A DNA stretch of 6,498 nt from an uncultured Bacteroides sp. (GTDB taxonomy: Bacteria; Bacteroidota; Bacteroidia; Bacteroidales; UBA11471). Where the stretch lies: positions 1 through 6,498 of the forward strand of contig CAJLYN010000127.1 in the NCBI GenBank assembly GCA_905210875.1, given 5' to 3'. Each line of letters opens with the position of its first letter. The first letter of the stretch is position 1. Below the pieces are notes generated by a model. The model made no database searches. It saw only the letters and a list, made by a program, of their open reading frames with translations, and was not told the origin of the DNA. The position numbers and the translations under genes were made by a program. Positions 1 to 6,346 of the stretch are shown in pieces.

Positions 1-196
1 AAGCCATGACCCACACAAAAAGTCCGAGCAGAAAATAGAAGATGCGGGCACCCCGCGGCCCGAAGAAACGGGTCATCAGTCGACAGTTCTGTGTCTCGAA
101 AAACCAGCGCCACCGAAATACCGCCGCCCCTACCGAAAGGGTTCCGGAGAGGAGGAACAGGAAAAAGACCATATAGGTGGCTACTCGCAACATCAT
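1..196 (-). CDS. Small Imm17-like membrane protein (3' end cut by window edge)
   Basis: This small gene is read from an ATG at 196 and runs off the window, with 65 whole codons visible. A second ATG follows directly at 193. The protein has a hydrophobic segment at about residues 7-26, a conserved-looking middle containing RWRWFFE (28-34) and FFGPRGARIFY (44-54), and a second hydrophobic segment from about 52 onward. Two membrane helices around an aromatic W-FF motif and an FG-x-x-GAR-IFY motif match, from memory, the small Bacteroidota proteins annotated as 'immunity 17 family' (usually about 70 residues), so only a few residues are probably missing. Despite the family name, no toxin gene is seen next to it. 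It begins 16 bases after the annotated tsaE stop and is probably co-transcribed with tsaE. The family assignment is from recognition, not a search, and the function is unknown. Confidence 0.68.
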   Translation of the reverse strand, partial: MMLRVATYMVFFLFLLSGTLSVGAAVFRWRWFFETQNCRLMTRFFGPRGARIFYFLLGLFVWVMA

Positions 197-212
197 GGGG
201 CAGGGCGTTTTT

Positions 213-659
213 TCAGGGTGTTATTCCATGACGACCCGACGCGACCCGTCGGGTTGCTCCTCCAACATCAATATAAGCACCACGGAACGCACGCAGGGTA
301 TCCTCCGGCAACAGCTCCTCGATTTTCTCGGGCCACTCGATAAAGCAGAGCGCATCGCTGTAAATATAATCTTCGTATCCGAAATCGTAAGCCTCTTCGG
401 GCTTGTTGATGCGATAGAAATCGAAATGGTAGATGAGCCGTCCGTCGTCGGTAGGGCCATACTCGTTGACTATGGCAAAGGTGGGACTGTTGATGACATC
501 TTGCACGCCCAACTCTTCGCACAGGGCCTTGATAAAGGTTGTCTTGCCCGCCCCCATCGTGCCCCGAAAGGCAAAAACGGTGCGGTCGTCCATAGCGTCG
601 AGGAAGCGGCGGGCCACCTCGCGTATCTCGTCGAGATGATGTATCGTAAACTCTTTCAT
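213..659 (-). CDS. tsaE: TsaE, tRNA t6A37 synthesis ATPase, with probable C-terminal frameshift
   Basis: TsaE is the ATPase that works with TsaB and TsaD to put threonylcarbamoyl on A37 of tRNAs that read ANN codons. It acts in the cytoplasm. The 148-residue product has the family core: P-loop GTMGAGKTT (33-41), INSPTF (56-61), HFDFYR (78-83, with D80) and CFIEWPE (105-111, with E108 and W109). These match the residues known to matter in E. coli YjeE. The ATG at 659 gives the usual family start, 7 bases after the porX stop. The last 25 residues (from about 124) look wrong: only 8 of 25 codons end in G/C, against 18 of 23 just before. The +1 frame over the same DNA reads SVVLILMLEE then QPDGSRRVVME, stops at 221-223, and has 16 of 21 codons ending in G/C. 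The core needed for nucleotide binding is intact, so activity may survive. The identity is certain; the frameshift is an inference. Confidence 0.95.
   Translation of the reverse strand: MKEFTIHHLDEIREVARRFLDAMDDRTVFAFRGTMGAGKTTFIKALCEELGVQDVINSPTFAIVNEYGPTDDGRLIYHFDFYRINKPEEAYDFGYEDYIYSDALCFIEWPEKIEELLPEDTLRAFRGAYIDVGGATRRVASGRHGITP
221..286 (-). other. Out-of-frame remnant of the likely original TsaE C-terminus
   Basis: Read one frame away from tsaE, this stretch encodes 21 residues: a hydrophobic strand (SVVLILML), an acidic turn (EEQPDGS) and RRVVME, then TAA at 221-223. From memory, Bacteroidota TsaE proteins often end with a beta strand, an acidic DGSR-like turn and a short hydrophobic tail, which this resembles. 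The annotated frame here gives a Gly/Arg-rich tail (GGATRRVASGRHG) with many A- or T-ended codons. If the original frame were used, the gap to the next gene would be 24 bases. Confidence 0.5.
234..254 (-). other. 8-bp GC-rich inverted repeat near the end of tsaE
   Basis: ACCCGACG (234-241) and CGTCGGGT (247-254) are perfect inverted repeats with a 5-base loop. On the transcript this would be a short stable hairpin about 20 bases before the tsaE stop and about 40 bases before the next start codon. No T-run follows it, so it is not an intrinsic terminator. It may be a chance product of the Arg/Gly/Asp codons or a minor mRNA structure. Confidence 0.3.
287..294. repeat. Tandem ACGC x2 at the apparent tsaE frame change
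   Basis: The plus strand reads ACGCACGC here, which is GCGTGCGT in the tsaE sense. It lies at tsaE codons 122-125, where codon use and protein character change. Deleting one 4-base copy joins ..EDTLR directly to SVVLILMLEE..., which gives a 144-residue TsaE ending at 221. A 4-base duplication is thus a sufficient explanation for the +1 shift. With only two copies, it is not a strong slippage tract of the phase-variable kind. Confidence 0.55.
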
Positions 660-666
660 ATAACGG

Positions 667-2214
667 TTATCTGTTTTTGGGTGTGAGGGTTACAAGCGGC
701 ACCATCATCTCTTCCATGGAGATGCCTCCGTGCTGGAAGGTGTCTTTGTAATAGCTCACATAGTAGTTATAATTATTGGGATAGGCAAAGAAATCGTGAT
801 TGGTGGCAAAGATATAGGTCGAACTCACATTGGGCGAAGGCAATCCGAAACGGGCCGGCGCCTTTATCTCATAGACCTGCTTGGGGTTGTAGGTCATGTT
901 CTTACCCACCTTGTAGCGAAGGTTGGTATTGGTGTTGCGGTCGGAAACCACCTTGACGGGACTGTCGACCGAAATCGTTCCGTGGTCGGTAGTGAGAATC
1001 ACCTTGACATTCTTTTCGGCCATCTTCTTGAAAAGCTCCAACGCCGGCGAATGGCGGAACCACGACTCGGTGAGCGAACGATAGGCTGCATCGGTACCGG
1101 CCAGCTCGCGAATCATCTTGGAGTCGGTGCGGGCGTGTGAGAGCATATCGATGAAGTTGAGTACACACACGTTGAGGTCGTAACGGTCGAAGTGGGCAAA
1201 ATCGCGCAGGAGTTTCTCGCCGAAAGAGGAGTCGTTGATCTTGTTGTAGGAATAGGTATAGCGCTTGCGATAACGGTCGAGCAGTGTGCCTATGAGCGGA
1301 GCCTCATTGAGGTTCTTGCCCTCTTCGGAGTCTTCGTCGACCCAAAGGTCGGGAAAGAGCGAGGCAATCTTATCGGGCAGGAGGCCCGAGAAGATGGCAT
1401 TGCGGGCATACTGCGTAGCCGTGGGCAGGATACTGAAATAGAGCTCCTCCTCGACCACGAAGTAGTCCGAAAGGAGAGGCATCAGCACCCGCCACTGGTC
1501 GAGGCGGAAGTTGTCGACAAGCACGACAAAGACCTTCTCGCCGTTGTCGAGCAGAGGGAATACCCGCTGCTTGAAAAGCTCGTGACTCATCAGCGGGTGC
1601 TCCTCGCCCGAGAGCCACTTCTCGTAATTGCGCTTGACATACTTGACAAAAGCCGAGTTGGCATCGTCTTTCTGCATGAGGAGCATCTCTTTGAGATGAC
1701 CGCCCGTCTGTTCGAGTTCGAGCTCCCAGAATACCAGCTTGCGGTACACCTCGTACCAGTCGTTCCACGAGAGCGAATCGTTTATCTGCATGCTGATGCG
1801 GGAAAACTCCTGCTGATAACCGCTCGATGTCTCTTCCGAGATGATTTCCCGGCCATAGAGATTTTTCTTAATCGACAGGAATATCTGATTGGGGTTGACC
1901 GGCTTGATGAGATAATCGGCAATCTTGTTGCCGATGGCCTGGTTCATGATGTCCTCCTCTTCGCTTTTGGTAATCATGATGACGGGAATATGTGGCGCCA
2001 CCTCCTTGATGCGGGTGAGGGTTTCAAGGCCACTCAGTCCCGGCATGTTCTCATCGAGAATTATCAGGTCGAAATGCTGTTTCTTCACCTGTTCAAGGGC
2101 ATCGAGGCCGTTGTTTACGGTAACAACCTCATATCCCTTTTGGCGAAGGAAAATGATATGGGGCTTCAACAAATCGACCTCATCGTCGGCCCAAAGCAGG
2201 GTTTCACTCTTCAT
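667..2214 (-). CDS. porX: PorX-type response regulator with PglZ (alkaline phosphatase superfamily) domain
   Basis: PorX is a two-component regulator that, in Porphyromonas gingivalis, controls the type IX secretion system together with the kinase PorY and sigma factor SigP. Its PglZ domain has been reported to be a zinc-dependent phosphodiesterase acting on oligonucleotides. The product is 515 residues; P. gingivalis PorX is about 518. Residues 5-118 form the receiver: acidic pair D10-D11, phospho-acceptor D54 in ILDENMP, T82 and K104. A helical linker spans about 120-220. The PglZ domain runs from about 225 to 512 with expected metal and catalytic positions: VDNFR (D234), PTATQ (264-268, T267 as likely nucleophile), FIDMLSH (D356, H360), TTDHG (D410, H411) and FQHGG (H495). 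All appear intact, so it should be phosphorylatable and catalytic. There is no DNA-binding domain. I chose the ATG at 2214, which begins MKSETLLWADDE as in relatives; an upstream in-frame ATG at 2277 lies inside porW. No porY is visible here. Confidence 0.93.
   Translation of the reverse strand: MKSETLLWADDEVDLLKPHIIFLRQKGYEVVTVNNGLDALEQVKKQHFDLIILDENMPGLSGLETLTRIKEVAPHIPVIMITKSEEEDIMNQAIGNKIADYLIKPVNPNQIFLSIKKNLYGREIISEETSSGYQQEFSRISMQINDSLSWNDWYEVYRKLVFWELELEQTGGHLKEMLLMQKDDANSAFVKYVKRNYEKWLSGEEHPLMSHELFKQRVFPLLDNGEKVFVVLVDNFRLDQWRVLMPLLSDYFVVEEELYFSILPTATQYARNAIFSGLLPDKIASLFPDLWVDEDSEEGKNLNEAPLIGTLLDRYRKRYTYSYNKINDSSFGEKLLRDFAHFDRYDLNVCVLNFIDMLSHARTDSKMIRELAGTDAAYRSLTESWFRHSPALELFKKMAEKNVKVILTTDHGTISVDSPVKVVSDRNTNTNLRYKVGKNMTYNPKQVYEIKAPARFGLPSPNVSSTYIFATNHDFFAYPNNYNYYVSYYKDTFQHGGISMEEMMVPLVTLTPKNR
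2204..2214 (-). other. 11-base overlap of porW stop and porX start
   Basis: The porX ATG (2212-2214) lies inside the last codons of porW, which ends with TGA at 2204-2206 in another frame. Such an overlap suggests translational coupling, so the secretion lipoprotein and the regulator would be made together. Any ribosome-binding signal for porX must lie within porW coding sequence; no strong Shine-Dalgarno motif is seen, as is normal for Bacteroidota. Confidence 0.75.
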
Positions 2215-4999
2215 ACGGCATACGTTGGTTTTCTTCGACAAATTCAAAATACTCCTCGAAGGAATGTCCCTCGACAAGCAGTCTGAAATTCTGTTCGCTA
2301 ATCATGACCGGCCGCACCCCTTCGGGTATAGAGACCCCGTCGGGCGCACTGAGCATGCGGCGATACTGCATCAGCTCGTCAAAGTTATAAAAACCTTTGA
2401 CAACTAACATACTTATTTCGTTAAAGCTCATTATTTCGAGGTCGAAATCGCGAATAATGAAATGGGCGAAATTGTATTTGGCGATATTGAAGAGCAGCAG
2501 ATTGTCTTCGATGCTTCCCGTGGGGTAGACCAGTACCAGCAGATGCGGCACCTCCGTGTCGGCGACAAAGGGTGCCTTCTCGGCTTCGGCCTCGGCGGCA
2601 GCGCCCTCCTCATCGGCCGTAGCACCGAGCCGCACGCTCCACATATCGCCACGAGCAGCTCCCGATACCACTTCGCGACCCTGGGCAACGCCTTTGAGCA
2701 TATCCGAGGCCAGGGTGCTGACATCTTCGGAGGGATAGGCATCGAGCAAGGCTTTCAGCCCCGACTTGAAGCGGTCGATGTCGCCCTCATTGACATAAGA
2801 GAGGGCGTCGATGAGCATAAACTTGGGCATCAGCTTCGAGAGCGGATAGGTGGTGCGGGTGTAGTCATAAAGGGTGTGCACCCGGGTGTTCTCTCCGGCC
2901 CGATAGGCATCGTAGGCAGCGATGTAGAGCGAATCCTGAACCAAATCCATGCGACGCAGGTTGTCGAGGTAGTTGGGGTCGGCCAGCGCCAGGGCATACT
3001 TACTGTCGGGGAAGAGTGTCAATATACGTTGCTTGTAGCGTTCGGCCATAGCCTCATCGCCGATGCGCATACCTATCAGGTAACAGTTGTAATAGGCTTC
3101 GAGGCGGTAATCGTTCTCGGGGAAACGACGGTCGAGCTCGTCGAAGTTGGCCATGGCGGCTTCCATGTCTTCGAGTTTGTCTTTGAGAATCATCGCCATG
3201 TTGAAAAGGCCGTCGGCAATGATTTCGTTCGAAGCGGCGATAGCCTCCTCGGTAAAGGGCAACTGTTGGAGATAGAAACGAGGATCCTTGGGGTCGTTGC
3301 TGAACGCAGAGGTATCGGCCTCGGCCTCCGCTTCTTCATCGGGCAGGGTCTCGGTGTCGTTATACTCCTCCCCGCCCCCTTCGGTAATGTCGGACTGGGA
3401 AAACGAGGCCTTGTTGCTGCGACGCCAGTCATCTTCGAGCTTACGGCGTCCCCATTTGCGTTGGAACTCCGACTTTCCGGCCGTTATCAACGAAGTGTTG
3501 TAGAAATACCACGACGTGCTTCCGCCCGGTATGGTGGGTGTCGTTACCTGCTGTATTTTGTCAAGCTGGAGAGCATTGGCCTCCTGCTCGGCCAGCAGAG
3601 CAGCCCGACGGGCTTCCTCGGCAGCGGCCTCTTCGGCAGCAATGAGGTCGTCGATAATCTTCTGGATATGGCGATTGCGCTCCTCTTCGGGCATGGCGGC
3701 TACCCGCTGCAAACTGTCTTGCAACTCAACATTGCCGGCATACACCGACAACTCGTCGAGTACCGTCGAGCGCCGCATCAGATTGGCATAGTCGGGGTAA
3801 CTCTCGTCGACCAGCGGCAAGGCCTCGGCATAACAGGGTTGCGCCTTGGTGTACTCGCGGCGTTCAAAATAGATACCACCCAACGTCAACTGACTGATGG
3901 CCAGTTCCACACCCCGGCGCGTACTCTTCTCGGCGGCAGTTACATAGTTCTCGATGGCCTTGGCCGTGTCGCGCCGCGAGAGGTATAGATTGCCCAGCGC
4001 ATAATAAATCTGGTCGAGGTAGTCCCTGTTCTTGTAGTTGCGGGCCAACCGACGGAGGCGTTTCTCTATTTTCGACACATCGCCACCGGTGAATACTTCG
4101 GTCTGATTGATACGGGCATTCATCTCGGTGCGGAAAGTGGGGTTCTTCTTGATGACCGACTGGTAAGAACGGTAGGCCCCCGCCTTGTCGCCGGTCTTGG
4201 CCTGCAACTGGGCCAGCAAGAAAGTCATGCGCACCGTCTGGGCATGACCATCGGCCATCTTCAACGCCTCTTTGAGATAGGGTATGGCTTCGGCATACTT
4301 GCCGGTGCGTATCAGATAATCGGCATACACGGTGGCATACCACAACCGCGCATCGCCTTCAAGCTTATACTCCTTGGAGACCTTTTGCAAGGCATCTTCG
4401 GCTTCGTAGAGCCAGCCAAGTTCGAGATAGCAACGGGCGGTCCAGATGCGGACCTCGGCCATGAGCTCGGTATTCCACGGGAAGTGGCGGGTGATATAGA
4501 TAAATGTTGCCATCGCCCCGAGGAAATCGCCCTGATAGAACTGCGACTTTCCCATAAGCACCCAGGCATTGTGTATGAAGGGATTGAACTCTCCCCGCTT
4601 GATAAACTCCCGGTATGCGGGATTGTTCATTTTCTTGCGGTCGCGCTTGGGTGGTTTCTGCATCGAGTGCTGGCGTATCGCCTTCTGGCTCTTTTCCAGC
4701 GCCCGCGAAAAGTCGCCTTTGGGCTGAGGGTCGGAAGGTACTCCGTAGGCCGAGACGGGGTGCATGTGGAGCAGATGGGTGAAATTGTCTTCGTAACCGT
4801 TCTGCATTGCATCGAGCTGCTCTTCAAAACTGGTTATACCGTTGAAATAGACATTGTAACGGGTCGTAAAGGCATGATAGAAACGGTTGGCCCGCGTATT
4901 CTTCTGGGTCGAACACGACGCAAGCAGCAGCACGAGGGATAGCCCTATCCCCATGTACCGAAAAATGAGCCGAAAGTGGAAATGATTGCCCGGTTTCAT
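2204..4999 (-). CDS. porW: PorW/SprE-type TPR lipoprotein of the type IX secretion system
   Basis: PorW (P. gingivalis) and SprE (Flavobacterium johnsoniae, where it is also needed for gliding) are TPR lipoproteins required for T9SS function. This product has 931 residues. The N-terminus is a lipoprotein signal: basic start, hydrophobic stretch at about 16-27, then lipobox LLAS-C with C29. The segment after it (CSTQKNTRANRFYHAF, TRYNVYFNG, 29-54) is the family hallmark. Helical TPR-like repeats fill about 140-410 and 590-760. Between them lie a charged Ala/Glu-rich probable coiled coil (437-480) and a disordered acidic stretch (about 535-572). A second Ala/Glu tract (794-810) precedes a conserved-looking C-terminal module (818-883: HLLVLVYPTG, LLFNIAKYNF, MLVVKGFYNF, Y879) that recurs in Bacteroidota envelope proteins. 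The ATG at 4999 gives a complete signal peptide; M16 would leave it too short and without a basic end. It lies 30 bases after the permease gene and overlaps porX. No other T9SS genes are in view. Confidence 0.88.
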   Translation of the reverse strand: MKPGNHFHFRLIFRYMGIGLSLVLLLASCSTQKNTRANRFYHAFTTRYNVYFNGITSFEEQLDAMQNGYEDNFTHLLHMHPVSAYGVPSDPQPKGDFSRALEKSQKAIRQHSMQKPPKRDRKKMNNPAYREFIKRGEFNPFIHNAWVLMGKSQFYQGDFLGAMATFIYITRHFPWNTELMAEVRIWTARCYLELGWLYEAEDALQKVSKEYKLEGDARLWYATVYADYLIRTGKYAEAIPYLKEALKMADGHAQTVRMTFLLAQLQAKTGDKAGAYRSYQSVIKKNPTFRTEMNARINQTEVFTGGDVSKIEKRLRRLARNYKNRDYLDQIYYALGNLYLSRRDTAKAIENYVTAAEKSTRRGVELAISQLTLGGIYFERREYTKAQPCYAEALPLVDESYPDYANLMRRSTVLDELSVYAGNVELQDSLQRVAAMPEEERNRHIQKIIDDLIAAEEAAAEEARRAALLAEQEANALQLDKIQQVTTPTIPGGSTSWYFYNTSLITAGKSEFQRKWGRRKLEDDWRRSNKASFSQSDITEGGGEEYNDTETLPDEEAEAEADTSAFSNDPKDPRFYLQQLPFTEEAIAASNEIIADGLFNMAMILKDKLEDMEAAMANFDELDRRFPENDYRLEAYYNCYLIGMRIGDEAMAERYKQRILTLFPDSKYALALADPNYLDNLRRMDLVQDSLYIAAYDAYRAGENTRVHTLYDYTRTTYPLSKLMPKFMLIDALSYVNEGDIDRFKSGLKALLDAYPSEDVSTLASDMLKGVAQGREVVSGAARGDMWSVRLGATADEEGAAAEAEAEKAPFVADTEVPHLLVLVYPTGSIEDNLLLFNIAKYNFAHFIIRDFDLEIMSFNEISMLVVKGFYNFDELMQYRRMLSAPDGVSIPEGVRPVMISEQNFRLLVEGHSFEEYFEFVEENQRMPYEE

Positions 5000-5029
5000 G
5001 CGTATGTGTATAACGGCAATTCGCCTCTT

Positions 5030-5872
5030 TTATTGCTTCTCGCCGCCGCTTTTACGCCGTTGCAGGCAATGTACGACACTCCATCCGCACCGCGCCAGTG
5101 CATAGACGGCGATAAGCAGAAAGACGATGCAGGCACCTGCCGGCACGTCGAGCCAATAAGCAACCCACAGGCCGGCCACTCCACCTACTGCGGTGAGAAG
5201 GCCCGAAGCGACAAGTATGGAGAGATAGCGACGGGTAAAAAGCTCGACCGTCATCTGCGGAATGGTCAGCATCGAGAGGAGAAGCATAATACCCACGAGC
5301 CGAATGGTCAGCACTACACACAGAGAGACCATGACGACCATCGCATAGTCGATAAGACGCACAGGCAGACGGCGTGTGGCCGCAAAATCGCGGTCAAAGG
5401 CCACCGCCAGCATTGGACGGTAGAACAGCAGGAAAAGCAGCACCAGCACTCCGGCATAAAGGGCAAACCACACAAGGTCGGCCGAGGCAACGGTAAGAAT
5501 GTTACCAAAGAGAAATTCGTTCAGCCCCGGGGCATATCCCGGTGTCTTGAAGATGCAGATAATACCCACGGCCATACCCAGTGCCCAAAGCGAAGCGATG
5601 GCCGAGTCTTCGCGCACCGTGCCGCGACGGGAAAGCCACCCCACTCCCAAGGCCGACCCTACGGCAAAGAGCAGGGCCCCCACCGTGGGACTGATGCCGA
5701 GAAAAAGTCCGATACCGAGCCCCCCAAACGAGGCATGGGTAATGCCGCCGGTTATGAACACCATGCGGCGGGTTACGATATAGGTGCCGATAATGCCGCC
5801 GGCTATGCCGATAAGCAGTACCGCCCAGAGAGCGTTGCGAAAGAAAGCGTATTGCAGTATGTCGAACATCAT
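5030..5872 (-). CDS. ABC-3 family metal ion transporter permease (ZnuB/MntB/TroC-like)
   Basis: This is the inner-membrane subunit of an ABC importer for a divalent metal such as zinc, manganese or iron. The 280-residue product has about 7-8 hydrophobic helices (roughly 14-34, 48-77, 92-108, 134-153, 175-200, 219-240, 245-263). Family signatures include GGITHASFGGLGIG (42-55), EFLFGNIL (119-126), a cytoplasmic FDRDFAATRRLP segment (159-170) and LVGIMLLLSMLTIPQ (192-206). The length matches the family (about 265-290). ATG codons lie at 5872 and 5869; either is plausible, and the first is used here. It starts 9 bases after the upstream gene's stop. Neither the ATPase (ZnuC-like) nor the binding protein (ZnuA-like) is in the window, so they must be encoded elsewhere. 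The metal cannot be told from sequence alone, so I give no symbol. Confidence 0.9.
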   Translation of the reverse strand: MMFDILQYAFFRNALWAVLLIGIAGGIIGTYIVTRRMVFITGGITHASFGGLGIGLFLGISPTVGALLFAVGSALGVGWLSRRGTVREDSAIASLWALGMAVGIICIFKTPGYAPGLNEFLFGNILTVASADLVWFALYAGVLVLLFLLFYRPMLAVAFDRDFAATRRLPVRLIDYAMVVMVSLCVVLTIRLVGIMLLLSMLTIPQMTVELFTRRYLSILVASGLLTAVGGVAGLWVAYWLDVPAGACIVFLLIAVYALARCGWSVVHCLQRRKSGGEKQ

Positions 5873-5881
5873 TTATCGGAT

Positions 5882-6331
5882 TTATTCCTGGTCTTTTTTC
5901 TTCGCAGCCGACTTTTGCTCCCGCTGTTCGCGCACGACAAGCCACACGGCGGGTTCGAGCGCCTCGGGCAGCTGTATGCCGCGCCGCTGCAAACTGATTA
6001 GCCACCCCTGCACATCTTCGGGAAGCAATGTAAAGAAAACCTCCTCAAAAGCCTGTATCTCGTCGGGTGTATAGGCATCGGCCGCCCGCCCAGCATAGGC
6101 ATCGAGCTCTTCATCGTCGTAATAGAGCGTTTCGCTTCGGGGGTCGAGCAGCAAAGCGTCTCGCTCGCACACCAGATGCAGACCGCAACATGCGCCGCCG
6201 TCTGTTGAGGCATGTGACTGTTCTTTCTCGGGTTCAGCGGTCGGTTGCTGCTTCGGCCGTTTCCGCTCATAGAGATAACACGCCACACCGAGAGCGATGA
6301 TAGCCAACACTATATATAAAAGACCCATCAT
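5882..6331 (-). CDS. Conserved Bacteroidota protein with N-terminal membrane anchor and CCGLHLVC motif
   Basis: With the ATG at 6331 the product is 149 residues. ATG 6328 is equally possible, and a GTG at 6337 would add two residues. Residues 1-20 are one hydrophobic helix (MMGLLYIVLAIIALG...) followed by basic ERKRPK, which predicts an anchor with the rest in the cytoplasm. A polar, probably disordered linker leads to ACCGLHLVCERDALL (46-60), whose three Cys and one His could bind metal, though this is unproven. Then follow YYDDEELDAY (70-79), DAYTPDEIQAFEEVFFTLLP (84-103), VQGWLISLQRRGIQLPEAL (106-124) and a basic tail. From memory this is a conserved Bacteroidales protein found between aroA and the metal permease gene, sometimes labelled 'phospholipase' with no visible lipase motif. 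I know no established function. Its place before a metal permease makes a metal-related role conceivable, no more. Confidence 0.85.
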   Translation of the reverse strand: MMGLLYIVLAIIALGVACYLYERKRPKQQPTAEPEKEQSHASTDGGACCGLHLVCERDALLLDPRSETLYYDDEELDAYAGRAADAYTPDEIQAFEEVFFTLLPEDVQGWLISLQRRGIQLPEALEPAVWLVVREQREQKSAAKKKDQE

Positions 6332-6346
6332 AGGCACAACTTCATA

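Noticed and set aside
177..686. Plus-strand open frame of 169 codons opposite tsaE
   Set aside because: Antisense to tsaE, which has a complete P-loop and family motifs; no recognisable domain in the plus-strand translation.
2215..2277. N-terminal extension of porX to an upstream ATG at 2277
   Set aside because: The added 21 residues (MSRDIPSRSILNL...) lie in the porW coding region and do not look like a receiver-domain start; MKSETLLWADDE fits the family.
1192..2286. Plus-strand open frame of 364 codons opposite porX
   Set aside because: Mirror of porX codon bias; no family features, and it overlaps a gene with clear motifs along its full length.
2462..3988. Long plus-strand open frame of 508 codons opposite porW
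   Set aside because: It lies wholly antisense to a well-supported lipoprotein gene. High G/C at third positions suppresses stops on the opposite strand, and the translation shows no recognisable domain.
5018..5038. Short inverted repeat GCAAT/ATTGC around the permease stop as a terminator
   Set aside because: The stem is only 5 bases with an 11-base loop and no T-run, and porW follows at once.
4976..6001. Plus-strand open frame of 341 codons opposite the permease and the Cys-motif gene
   Set aside because: His/Gln/Lys-rich, low-complexity translation typical of antisense to a hydrophobic membrane protein; spans two genes and their gap.
6332..6337. GTG start for the Cys-motif protein
   Set aside because: Bacteroidota rarely use GTG, and two ATG codons lie directly downstream before the membrane helix. 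The difference is only two residues.
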